64,000 nucleotides of DNA from Bacillus sp. FJAT-27264 (GTDB taxonomy: Bacteria; Bacillota; Bacilli; Paenibacillales; Paenibacillaceae). Of the stretch, positions 24,888 through 32,663 are shown one piece after another. The stretch is taken from the NCBI RefSeq assembly GCF_001682855.1, contig NZ_MAQW01000001.1:1753570-1817569 (forward strand), written 5' to 3'. The notes under the pieces are model-generated. The model saw nothing but the letters and a program-made list of their open reading frames with translations, had not been told where the DNA came from and ran no database searches. The number at the start of each line of letters is the position of its first letter. The first letter of the stretch is position 1. The translations under genes were made by a program, and so were the position numbers.

Positions 24888-25745
24888 TTATTTCATACCG
24901 CTTAGGGCGATACCACGTATAATTTGCTTTTGGAAAATAAGGAATAACAAGATCAGTGGCGCTATTGAAATTGTTGTTCCGGCCATGATCAGAATCCAGT
25001 TACTTGTATCCTTGAGCTCACTGGAGAAATAAACAATCCCGACAGGCAATGTGAATTTCTCTTCAGTTTGCAGTACGATCAGCGGCCAGATGAACTGGTT
25101 CCAGTTTCCAATAAACGTGAGAATGATTAGGGTAACGATAGCAGGCTTTACGAGTGGAATCGCTATATTAAGCAGAATACGCCACTCATTTAGACCGTCG
25201 ATGCGGGCGGCATCAAGCAGTTCAGAGGGGATAGAATCCATAAATTGCCTCATAAGAAAGATCCCAAAGGCTGTAATAATGCTAGGGAACAACACACCCC
25301 AATTGGTATCTGACCAGCCAAATTCGTTGGCAATCAAATACCATGGAATAATAAGCATTTCTGTTGGCACCATGATCGTGCTAATGATGATAAGAAAAAT
25401 AACCTGTTTGCCGATAAAAGAAAATTTGGCGAGTACGTAGCCTGCTGCCGTATCAAAAATAACAACCGTGGCAGTTCCAATTAAAGAAATAATAAGTGTA
25501 TTTTTGATCCAGTCGCCAAACGGAGCCTTTTTAAAAATCGTAGCATAGTTATCGAATGTTATGGTCTCTGGAATCAAGCTCAAGTTATATACATCCTGCG
25601 GAATTTTAAAAGAAGTGGCAACCATCCATAAAAAAGGAAACAGCATAATCCCGACACCGATAATGAGCAATAAGTAAATGAGTGCCGTATGAAGCTTCTT
25701 AACGGGTAATCTCTTGCTACCTTGGACTTCCCTTGCTGAGCTCAT
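24888..25745 (-). CDS. ABC transporter permease (MalG family), second transporter
   Basis: The 285-residue protein has about six helices and the EAA loop ELLDAARIDGLNEWRILLNIAIPLVKP. The C-terminus QKQIIRGIALSGMK is typical of MalG-type CUT1 permeases. GGAGG precedes the ATG, 15 bp after the partner permease stop. It ends 11-20 bp before the flavin monooxygenase start, so transport and oxidation are tightly co-expressed. Confidence 0.9.
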   Translation of the reverse strand: MSSAREVQGSKRLPVKKLHTALIYLLLIIGVGIMLFPFLWMVATSFKIPQDVYNLSLIPETITFDNYATIFKKAPFGDWIKNTLIISLIGTATVVIFDTAAGYVLAKFSFIGKQVIFLIIISTIMVPTEMLIIPWYLIANEFGWSDTNWGVLFPSIITAFGIFLMRQFMDSIPSELLDAARIDGLNEWRILLNIAIPLVKPAIVTLIILTFIGNWNQFIWPLIVLQTEEKFTLPVGIVYFSSELKDTSNWILIMAGTTISIAPLILLFLIFQKQIIRGIALSGMK

Positions 25746-25760
25746 TGGAGCGTCCTCCTA

Positions 25761-26693
25761 TTAATATTCTACTTTTTTATTCAAGACTTTTAATTGCAGT
25801 AGAGTGAGCACTAAAATAATCGCAAATAGCACTACCGTGGCAGCCGCTGCTCTGCCCATCTTGAACTGCTGGAACGCTAAATTGTAAATGTAGAGTACCA
25901 TCGTTGTTGTGCTGTTTAGAGGTCCCCCATTAGTCATACTTAGCACTTGCCCAAAGGATTGCAGATAAGAGATGACGCCAATCACTGCTGAAAATACGAT
26001 CACAGGATTCAGTAAAGGCAGCGTAATATGAACAAATTTTCGCCATCCGCTTGCTCCATCAATAGACGCAGCTTCATAATACATTCGAGGTATCGCCTCT
26101 AGCCCAGTCATGAACACTAGCATTTGGAAGCCAATGCTTTGCCAGATCATCGTTAATGTCACAAGAATTAGCGCTTGGCGTGGAGATTGCAGGAATAATT
26201 GCGGCTCGATCCCTAACTGTAGTAACACTTCATTCAACCAGCCATTACGCATGAGAATCCAACGGAATACCCAGCTAACGGCGACAATGCTTGTTACGTA
26301 AGGGATAAAATAGATGGTTCGGAAAAAGCCACGAAAACGATAAATGCTTTGCAGAAGCAAAGCAACAGCTAGACCAGCAATGAGCTGGCCTGGGACGCCT
26401 ATAAGAACAAATTTGAATGTATTTAAAATAGATTTACTAAAAATTTCATCGCTGAATATGGTGCTGAAATTTTCAAAACCGACGAAGGGCTTCTCCGAGG
26501 ACAACAAATTCCATTCCCTTACGCTTACATTAAAGGCATAGAAGATGGGGAGCATGCGTGTGCTGAGGAAATACAATAACGGTATACCCAGCACGATATA
26601 AATAAACAGGTATCGCTGCGTCTGATAGGACAGCCTTACACGGAACAGCTCTCTGCTTTTTCGGGCAGTGAGTCTGATGACATGTGTGAGCAT
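25761..26693 (-). CDS. ABC transporter permease (MalF family), second transporter
   Basis: The 310-residue protein starts with a basic tail of about 25 residues and then six helices. It carries the MalF-type FNVSVREWNLLSSEKPFVGFENFSTIF region and the EAA loop MYYEAASIDGASGWRKFVHITLPLLNP. GGGAGG precedes the ATG at 11 bp. The gap to the binding protein holds a hairpin at 26720-26757. No ATPase gene is nearby. Confidence 0.9.
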   Translation of the reverse strand: MLTHVIRLTARKSRELFRVRLSYQTQRYLFIYIVLGIPLLYFLSTRMLPIFYAFNVSVREWNLLSSEKPFVGFENFSTIFSDEIFSKSILNTFKFVLIGVPGQLIAGLAVALLLQSIYRFRGFFRTIYFIPYVTSIVAVSWVFRWILMRNGWLNEVLLQLGIEPQLFLQSPRQALILVTLTMIWQSIGFQMLVFMTGLEAIPRMYYEAASIDGASGWRKFVHITLPLLNPVIVFSAVIGVISYLQSFGQVLSMTNGGPLNSTTTMVLYIYNLAFQQFKMGRAAAATVVLFAIILVLTLLQLKVLNKKVEY

Positions 26694-26719
26694 CTCTAAT
26701 ATTTCCTCCCTTTAAAGAA

Positions 26720-26757
26720 GGATAGGGCGCTAGCAATGAGCTGAGCGCCGCTGATCC
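26720..26757. other. Intercistronic stem-loop after binding-protein gene
   Basis: GGAT..GGCGCT pairs with AGCGCC..ATCC around a 12-nt loop, between the second binding protein gene and its permease. Its position matches the hairpin at 17049-17074 in the other transporter operon, so it probably stabilises the binding-protein message. Confidence 0.55.
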
Positions 26758-26762
26758 TGCTA

Positions 26763-28130
26763 TTATTTTTTCTTGTCGACCTCAGCCCAGTAGTCATCGT
26801 AGAGCTTTTGCACTTTTGCCACAAGATCGGTGAAAGCTTTCTCAACAGAAACATGATTAACCAACACTTCATTGGTCGCATCTACAAACAGTGTCTTTTC
26901 TTGTGTTTCATCGATGAAGAAATGCGCACGGCTATGATCAAGCTGCGTGATGAAAGGTCCGAGCTTCTCATCCTTCACATATTTATCCTGGCTTGCTACT
27001 GCTTTCTGTGCAGGCAGTTCCCCGATCCGGTCCACCCATTTCTCTTGAACTTCTTTGCTTGTCAAAAATTTCAGAAACTCCGTAGCAGCCTTTAGCTTAT
27101 CCCCTTCTACGTTTTTCGGGATTGCATTCGCCCAGAAGGAGGATGGTGTTGACTGGGCTTTATAAGATGGAAGTGGTGCAACTCCGAAATTCAAATTCGC
27201 AAAATCCTTCTTAATGGAGCCTAGACGGAACGAACCGTCAATATTGAGTGCTGCGTAACCATTCATAAAAGCATTGCTATCATTTTCATAGAAGCCATTA
27301 ATACCGACCTTGTGCTTGATAGCGAAATCGAGCAAGTATTGGAAAGCCTCCAAGCCAGCAGGCGTATCAGCCCATAAAATTTTGCGGCGATCTTCGCTTA
27401 AATCCTGACCGCCCGCTTGAGGCAGAAGACCATCACGATACCAGTGATGCAGCTGCGCCCCAGGCTCCCATGCCAAGCCTTCTACAACAAACTGACCTTT
27501 AGCATCCTTTTCGGTTAGTTTTATAGAATCTTCTACAAGCTGCTCCCAAGTCGTTGGAAGCTCCTTGATTTGTGCCTTGTCTAGCAGGTCTTTGTTATAA
27601 AATAAAGCGAGTGTGCGCACTGCGGTAGGAATGGCGTAGTAGGAGCCGTCGATTTTGGCGGCTTCAACGAGCGGGTAGTAGTCTTTTTCAATTTCCGCAG
27701 TAGGGAAGCTGTCTTGAGGCAGTGGCTGCAGGTAGCCTGCGGCAACATATTTCGGTAACCAGCCATAATAGAGATTAATGATATCCGGGCCTTTTCCTGC
27801 GGGTACGAGCGTAGCTACCTTTTGATTGTATTGGTCATAAGGGAAGTTGGTTTGCTTGACCTTAATATTGGGATGAAGGGTCTGAAATTCTGTAATGAGT
27901 TCATCAATCAGCTCAACCTTAGCTGGAAATTCATATTGCCAATATTCAATCGATACTTCTTTTTCCGGCTCACTCTTTTCCGAAGCTGTAGGTTCGGCCG
28001 CTGCATTGGACGGCTTTGCATTTTCTTTTTTATCATTACTACTACCGCTACTGTTACTGCTGCATCCAGCAAGCACCAAGATGATGGCGAGCAAGGCTGT
28101 GATTGATTTTATCCCTTTTTTATTTTGCAT
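26763..28130 (-). CDS. Extracellular solute-binding lipoprotein (family 1), second transporter
   Basis: The 455-residue lipoprotein has a signal ending LAGC, a Ser/Asn/Lys-rich linker (about residues 20-60), and the family 1 fold with VSIEYWQYEFPAKVELIDELITEFQ and YYAIPTAVRTLALFYNKDLLDKAQI. It should capture the ligand outside the cell for the two permeases downstream. The ATG at 28130 is preceded by TAGGAGTG; the GTG three codons earlier overlaps that site and is unlikely. It follows the amidohydrolase gene by 33 bp. Confidence 0.9.
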   Translation of the reverse strand: MQNKKGIKSITALLAIILVLAGCSSNSSGSSNDKKENAKPSNAAAEPTASEKSEPEKEVSIEYWQYEFPAKVELIDELITEFQTLHPNIKVKQTNFPYDQYNQKVATLVPAGKGPDIINLYYGWLPKYVAAGYLQPLPQDSFPTAEIEKDYYPLVEAAKIDGSYYAIPTAVRTLALFYNKDLLDKAQIKELPTTWEQLVEDSIKLTEKDAKGQFVVEGLAWEPGAQLHHWYRDGLLPQAGGQDLSEDRRKILWADTPAGLEAFQYLLDFAIKHKVGINGFYENDSNAFMNGYAALNIDGSFRLGSIKKDFANLNFGVAPLPSYKAQSTPSSFWANAIPKNVEGDKLKAATEFLKFLTSKEVQEKWVDRIGELPAQKAVASQDKYVKDEKLGPFITQLDHSRAHFFIDETQEKTLFVDATNEVLVNHVSVEKAFTDLVAKVQKLYDDYWAEVDKKK

Positions 28131-28163
28131 GATATCCACTCCTATTTTTATAAAATGTGTATA

Positions 28164-29129
28164 TTAACCTTGCTTGGACAAGCTTGTATTCGAGGTAACT
28201 TCATCATGCCGTAGCTGTTCCAGATTCAATAGACGACGCGCATTATTGCCGAATATTTTTTCAATGTCGTCTTCGGGTATCCGAAGATCACGCGCTGCAC
28301 GAACTTGATCCTGTAAGTACCGATAAGGGAAGCCTCTTGGAAATCCGCTGGCATCTGTACCGAAAATGATCCGGTCTGGTCCGATTAGCTCATAAGTTTT
28401 GCGAAGTACTGATTCTAAAGTTAGCTCGTATGGCATCCAGCGCATCCATTGGTTAGAGCCTGACGTATCCACATACACATTCGGGCAGCTCCAGCATAGG
28501 TGCAATAACTCCTGGAAATATCCAGCGCCGAAGTGAGGAATAATGAATGGAATGTCCGGATAATCTCGAGCCGTATTAAAAATAGCAAGCGGACTAATAT
28601 TGGGATGATGGGCGATCCCTCCCGCATGACCCAGCAAGCCAAAGTGGATAAGTACAGGTAGTCTCTTTTCGGATAGAAAGTTCCAGATGGGTGTGAAAGA
28701 GGGATCATCAAAGGGTCGTGAGATTAACGGTCCAAACAGTTTGTAGCCCTTCAAGCCAAGCTCATTGACCGCTCTGCGCAGCTCAGCCTCCGCACCTTCC
28801 TCCTCAATCGAATGATAAGCAAAGCCAGTGAAGCGGTCTGGATGTCTGGAAATTTGGTCAGCCATATTATCATTATTTAAGGCTGTCAGAAAGTTCAGTC
28901 CACCGATTCCGTATTTATCAAGCTCCTGAACCCATCGATCAATTAGCGGAGTAGTATCACTCTCGTCATGTACAGGTGCCGGTTCGGGAAAGTCCCAGGT
29001 CAGACGCATCCGTTCGCTGCGCTCTGCACCGTAGCTTGAAATAAGCGCATGACTATTTTTGCTGCCTAATTGAAGCTGGTAGGGTAGATGTCCGTGAATA
29101 TCAAATACTTTGAACGATTTGCGAAACAT
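28164..29129 (-). CDS. Amidohydrolase_2 family metal-dependent hydrolase
   Basis: The 321-residue TIM-barrel enzyme has the metal-ligand set of Amidohydrolase_2: FDIHGHLP at residues 9-16, LIHFGLLGH mid-protein, IIPHFGAGYFQE, and IIFGTDASGFPRG with the catalytic Asp. Relatives are decarboxylases and hydrolases acting on lactones or cyclic amides. The substrate is unknown. GGAGTG precedes the ATG. It is the second gene of the operon, after the argininosuccinate-lyase-like gene; the 83-bp gap between them holds a short relic of the MITE-like repeat. Confidence 0.85.
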   Translation of the reverse strand: MFRKSFKVFDIHGHLPYQLQLGSKNSHALISSYGAERSERMRLTWDFPEPAPVHDESDTTPLIDRWVQELDKYGIGGLNFLTALNNDNMADQISRHPDRFTGFAYHSIEEEGAEAELRRAVNELGLKGYKLFGPLISRPFDDPSFTPIWNFLSEKRLPVLIHFGLLGHAGGIAHHPNISPLAIFNTARDYPDIPFIIPHFGAGYFQELLHLCWSCPNVYVDTSGSNQWMRWMPYELTLESVLRKTYELIGPDRIIFGTDASGFPRGFPYRYLQDQVRAARDLRIPEDDIEKIFGNNARRLLNLEQLRHDEVTSNTSLSKQG

Positions 29130-29158
29130 CCGATCACTCCATTTCTTTTGACTGGTTC

Positions 29159-29225
29159 TATAAAAGACGAAATTATGATCAAACGTAGGGCTCGGTCGTC
29201 ACTTTCTTTTGTTCATCTTATATAA
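29159..29225. repeat. Short deletion form of the MITE-like repeat
   Basis: CTATAAAAGACGA at 29159 and TCATCTTATATAA at about 29213-29225 match the terminal repeats of the element at 35357-35614 (one or two differences each). Both copies also contain GGCTCGGTCGTCACT. The middle of the element is missing. The right end overlaps the last codons and stop of the lyase-like gene. Confidence 0.6.
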
Positions 29226-30715
29226 TTGGTTAAACTATCATCGAGCTGTGCTGAGGCGGTCGCTAAATGTGTTTCTCGTTCACTAAGCCACTCTTCCAAG
29301 CTGTGCAGCCTGGCGTGTTGAGCTTCCAATGCCCGTTTAATTTCACTCGGACTCGGTCCTCCTCTAAGCTTACGGATGTTGACAAAATGCTCAGGGTCTA
29401 GAGCTAACTTAAATTTCTCTTTACTGAGCTTGAGAGGAACTCCAATCGTATGAATAGCGATCTCATTAAGGGATTGCAGGTCTAATTCCCCAACGCCTAT
29501 CCCTTGTTCAACTGCCTGCGACACGAGCCTACTTACAATTTTGTGAGCATTGCGGAATGGAATTCCTTCTTCCCTTACCAACGTGTCTGCAAGCTCCGTT
29601 ACGGTTGCAAAGCTCGCTGCAGCACGCTTCTTAAGTACGTCTTTATTAATTTCCAAGGAGTCAATCACCTTTGACAGCAGTCTGTAGACAACCTCAAGCG
29701 TATCCAGGCTTTTCCAAGCATAGGGCTGCAGATCATCCTCCGTGTCGACGATATCGCCAAAAGGGGTGTTATGAATCATCGTGAGCACAGTTTGAGAAGT
29801 TCCAACAATGCTGGATAATAACGAGCGAATGTGCTCGATCGACACGGGGTTTCTTTTTTGCGGCATAATCGAACTGATTTGTACATAAGGTGCAGCAACC
29901 TTTATAACCGCAAATTCCTGAGTACACCACAGCAATAGCTCTTGAGCGAAACGTCCGAGATTAATCGCAGCCAGTTGAGTACCTGCCACAATTTCAGCAA
30001 CATAATCTGCTCCACTTACCGCGTCATAAGAGTTCTCGATGAGTCCATCAAACGCAAGCAGCTCTGCCACACGTTCTCGATTGATGTCATAGCCTGACGT
30101 AGTTAGAGCAGCCGCTCCCAGACTACTTAAATTACAGTTGGCATAAGCAGCCTGAAGCCTCCGAATATCCCGGGCCAGTGAATCACTTACCGCGGCGATA
30201 TAATGGGCGATTGTAGTAGGCTGTGCTTGCTGAGTATGGGTATGGGCGATAAAGATCGTGTCTGTATGCTTCCCGGCAAAATCAAGCAGGCTAGCATTTA
30301 GTTCAAACGCAGAGTGAAGTGTTCGCAGTAGCTTTTGCCGTAACGATATGCGGTAAATCGCAATCCCCATATCGTTGCGACTCCGTGCAAGATGCAGATT
30401 ACTTGAAGAGTCATCCGATAATTTCAGAAGCTTATCCTCAACTTCAAAGAATAAATCCTCAAACTGTCCAGTGTAATTCCCTTGTCTAAATTGCTCCAAA
30501 TCAATGCTGAGTAAAGCCTTTGCTATATTTGTAGCATCCTTTTTGGATAGTAAACTTTGCTCAAACAGCATAACGAGATGTGCTTTATGTACTGCAATCA
30601 TCGGTAAGAGCAGCTCTTGCTTCGCATGATTGTAGGCGGGTTCCAGCACGGCTTCCACGTAGGTTTTACTGGGAAATTGGTTTCCCTCCTCTTGTCCATG
30701 CCCTCTAGTAACCAA
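29213..30715 (-). CDS. Argininosuccinate lyase-like enzyme (fumarase/aspartase superfamily)
   Basis: The 500-residue protein has the three superfamily blocks: NLHLARSRNDMGIA, FIAHTHTQQAQPTT, and the signature SSIMPQKRNPVSIEH with the catalytic Ser at 281-282. Enzymes of this fold release fumarate from argininosuccinate, adenylosuccinate or S-(2-succino) thiols. The key loops differ from housekeeping ArgH (THTQQAQ instead of THLQRAQ, QKRNP instead of QKKNP), and no argG is nearby, so a dedicated lyase for an imported succinylated compound is plausible. The start is TTG at 30715, with GGGAGG 7 bp upstream; the 55-codon longer frame would run through the leader hairpin at 30786-30822. It is the first gene of the operon. 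Confidence 0.85.
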   Translation of the reverse strand: MVTRGHGQEEGNQFPSKTYVEAVLEPAYNHAKQELLLPMIAVHKAHLVMLFEQSLLSKKDATNIAKALLSIDLEQFRQGNYTGQFEDLFFEVEDKLLKLSDDSSSNLHLARSRNDMGIAIYRISLRQKLLRTLHSAFELNASLLDFAGKHTDTIFIAHTHTQQAQPTTIAHYIAAVSDSLARDIRRLQAAYANCNLSSLGAAALTTSGYDINRERVAELLAFDGLIENSYDAVSGADYVAEIVAGTQLAAINLGRFAQELLLWCTQEFAVIKVAAPYVQISSIMPQKRNPVSIEHIRSLLSSIVGTSQTVLTMIHNTPFGDIVDTEDDLQPYAWKSLDTLEVVYRLLSKVIDSLEINKDVLKKRAAASFATVTELADTLVREEGIPFRNAHKIVSRLVSQAVEQGIGVGELDLQSLNEIAIHTIGVPLKLSKEKFKLALDPEHFVNIRKLRGGPSPSEIKRALEAQHARLHSLEEWLSERETHLATASAQLDDSLTNYIR

Positions 30716-30783
30716 TATAGGACCTCCCTTTATAAATGCTGTTACGATCAATAGCGGAAAGATAAATGACAGAGAAAATAAAA

Positions 30784-30824
30784 ACAGCCAGAGAAAATCG
30801 CAAGTGTGCGACATCTCCGGCTGT
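30784..30824 (-). terminator. Leader terminator/attenuator before the lyase-like gene
   Basis: On the minus strand ACAGCCGGAGATGTCGC pairs with GCGATTTTCTCTGGCTGT (with an internal bulge) and is followed by TTTTTATTTT. It lies between the promoter at 30867-30895 and the TTG start at 30715, so it would stop transcription early unless overridden. No T-box or S-box core motif was recognised. Confidence 0.65.
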
Positions 30825-30866
30825 CCGGTTGAATGTGTATTATTCTTATTGGAATGGTATGAAAAG

Positions 30867-30895
30867 GATAATAGCATCATTTGAAATTATTTACA
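30867..30895 (-). promoter_or_regulatory. Promoter of the lyase-amidohydrolase-ABC operon
   Basis: On the minus strand TTGTAA (30890-30895) and TATTAT (30867-30872) are separated by 17 bp. The transcript would begin near 30860, giving a leader of about 145 nt that contains the terminator-like hairpin. Confidence 0.65.
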
Positions 30896-31000
30896 ATACT
30901 TTTTTTATTAACAAAATATGAGTATATAAAAATTGTAAGATTGAGGGGTTTATTTCTCAGTTATTTATGATGTGGTTCTCGTTAACTCAATATTCGATTT

Positions 31001-31590
31001 CTATATCCAATCATCGAAATGATCGTCTACAAATGCAACCTCATTCTCATAGTGAGCCAAATGTCCCTCATCAATCATTTTTTGAAAAGCCTGGTTTCCG
31101 TTAGCAGCAAAATTTTTTATCGTATCACATAGAACAATCAATCGTTCAATAATCCATTCCCGCAGATTATTAGGAACGGTTATACCATAAGATTTAAAAA
31201 ACAAATGAATTCGCCGACGGCGCTCGGCAGCATGTTTTTCATGCTGATAGGGTACTATTTCCATTTTCCCTGAAGAAAAGTAAGGCATGAAATCGCCAAG
31301 CGGTATCGATGTGTACAGGGTATATGCAATGTCCCACAGGCGCGGACCTGGGCCTGCCATATCAAAATCAATCAGCGCCGCCGGCTGACCATTCCTAAAG
31401 ACAAGGTTATAAAACGCTGCATCATTATGGCAGATCACTTCGTGCTCGGCATCATTAGCATATATAAGCTACCATTTGGCCTCACTACTGGGTGTAAAGG
31501 ACCCCGTCCCATCATGGAACTGACGTAAAAGTTGCGCCAAGCCCACAAGCGTTTCGTCCGTCCACCATGTGTACGTTTCAAGCTTCGGCT
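31001..31590 (-). pseudogene. Broken phosphotransferase (APH/choline kinase-like) gene
   Basis: The intact C-terminal part reads VICHNDAAFYNLVF and ALIDFDMAGPGPRLWDIAY, the catalytic HxD and DFD motifs of aminoglycoside-phosphotransferase-fold kinases. Upstream, the same frame continues ETYTWWTDETLVGLAQLLR to TPSSEAKW and then meets a TAG stop at 31469-31471, where relatives would have a residue such as Gln. The N-terminal lobe, including the ATP-binding strands, is missing and is replaced by an SDR fragment at 31591. Downstream of the TAG, translation could restart only at a GTG at 31438, giving 145 residues without an ATP-binding lobe. I judge it non-functional. Confidence 0.8.
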
Positions 31591-31662
31591 GCCTGCTGTT
31601 AACAATTCATCTACAACGGTAGAGCCGATGAAACCAGTCGCTCCAGTTACAAAAATACGCAT
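31591..31662 (-). pseudogene. N-terminal scrap of an SDR-family gene
   Basis: Only 24 codons remain: MRIFVTGATGFIGSTVVDEL and a few more residues, with the GxxGxxG motif and a good GAGGAGG ribosome binding site. The sequence then passes directly into the phosphotransferase remnant in a different reading frame. A deletion most likely joined the two genes. Confidence 0.75.
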
Positions 31663-31689
31663 TAAGAGATCCTCCTCTAAATATTAAAT

Positions 31690-31979
31690 CTACTTGAACC
31701 GACGAAAAGATAATGAAGCATAGCCTACTAGATTGCAGGCTGTTGCTGCATCCATTGATTCAGATACCATTAATCTTCTCGCTTCATGCAGACGAAGTGC
31801 TTTTTGATATTGTAGGGGACTCATTGAAGTAATACGATCCGAGCTCCAATAGGACTGCGGAGGACTCGTAGCAAAATCTCATCCATTACAAGGGGGCCGA
31901 GCAATTCGGCATCACTGGTATTGGCCAAACATTCTACAAGCCTTGAGGTAGCGTTAATCATTACAATGTCGTCCTTCAC
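31690..31979 (-). pseudogene. AraC-family regulator remnant
   Basis: On the minus strand the first part reads MINATSRLVECLANTSDAEL, then [16 protein letters not shown], the end of an AraC_N ligand domain. A frame change follows and the second part reads [20 protein letters not shown] and [18 protein letters not shown] before a stop, the last helix-turn-helix of AraC proteins. About 40 residues in the middle and the final segment are missing. It lies directly upstream of the SDR scrap, a gene order often seen for AraC/SDR pairs. Confidence 0.75.
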
Positions 31980-32028
31980 ATTACTATAAAAAGAAATTTA
32001 GCGAGTTGTTCCTTATCCCCAAATACAA

Positions 32029-32069
32029 CTAATGGCCCCGCCCCTGATAACAAAAGGCGAAGCCATTAG
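32029..32069. terminator. Stem-loop, possible terminator
   Basis: CTAATGGC..CGCC pairs with GGCG..GCCATTAG around a 14-nt loop, with a mismatched bulge. It lies after the small membrane protein gene on the minus strand. A TTGTATTT run follows on that strand. Confidence 0.5.
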
Positions 32070-32131
32070 GTATAAATTATTCAATGCAATCCTAAATTAT
32101 CTTATTTCCAGTTTAACCAAAAGTAATTGTT

Positions 32132-32416
32132 TTATTTTTTTGAAAGCATAATTGATTTAATGTCAAATACCGCCGGAATCAATATAGCAATAATGTGGAC
32201 TGTCATACACATATTAAAAAACGGATAGGAATAAGGAGTAATCCATTCTGTAAACAGTCTCGATTCCAAAATCCGCCTACCTCCTCTGGCAAGCAGATTG
32301 TCACTATCGTTTATATTTGGTTCCAGAAAAGTGCCGTCTATGATGACAAATATCAATTGAACAATCAAAAAAATTCTAATGGTGATCATCCAGCGTTTTG
32401 CTTGATTAGTAGACAT
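32132..32416 (-). CDS. Small membrane protein of unknown function
   Basis: I do not recognise this 94-residue protein. It has two likely membrane helices (about 10-28 and 65-85) joined by a hydrophilic loop NDSDNLLARGGRRILESRLFTEW. A strong ribosome binding site (AGGAGAGAGGGGGAG) precedes the ATG. The inverted repeat ATATTCGA-N5-TCGAATAT lies 40 bp upstream. It stands alone between the pseudogene patch and the GH38 gene. The good ribosome binding site and hydrophobic pattern support a real gene. Confidence 0.6.
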   Translation of the reverse strand: MSTNQAKRWMITIRIFLIVQLIFVIIDGTFLEPNINDSDNLLARGGRRILESRLFTEWITPYSYPFFNMCMTVHIIAILIPAVFDIKSIMLSKK

Positions 32417-32455
32417 TCTCCCCCTCTCTCCTCTCCTACTTCATCATTCCACTAT

Positions 32456-32476
32456 ATATTCGACTACATCGAATAT
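32456..32476. promoter_or_regulatory. Inverted repeat upstream of small membrane protein
   Basis: ATATTCGA-CTACA-TCGAATAT is a perfect 8-bp inverted repeat. A TATAAT-like box lies about 20 bp further upstream on the minus strand, so the repeat would fall near the start of the transcript. The binding protein is unknown. Confidence 0.4.
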
Positions 32477-32663
32477 ACTATTAATTCCCATTATAGTCCA
32501 ATCAGTACCATTTAGAACAGTTTATATTTCATTTACTTTCCTTCCCGACTTATAATCCACCTTATTTTCTGTATTCTCTCTCGCTTAAAGGTTTATAATA
32601 TGCACCAATTCTCCAGTCACTACGTTACTCTAGTGAAAATCCGTTTTCTCGTCTTTCGTTATC

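Noticed and set aside
30784-30860. S-box or T-box riboswitch before the lyase-like gene
   Set aside because: The conserved core motifs of both classes are absent; only the terminator hairpin can be supported.
30716-30880. N-terminal extension of the lyase-like protein with a membrane helix
   Set aside because: The extension would be translated through the leader terminator, while a TTG with a well-spaced GGGAGG starts exactly at the conserved region.
31435-31662. 75-residue SDR-like protein as a real small gene
   Set aside because: Only the first 24 residues match the family; the rest is an out-of-frame reading of the phosphotransferase remnant.
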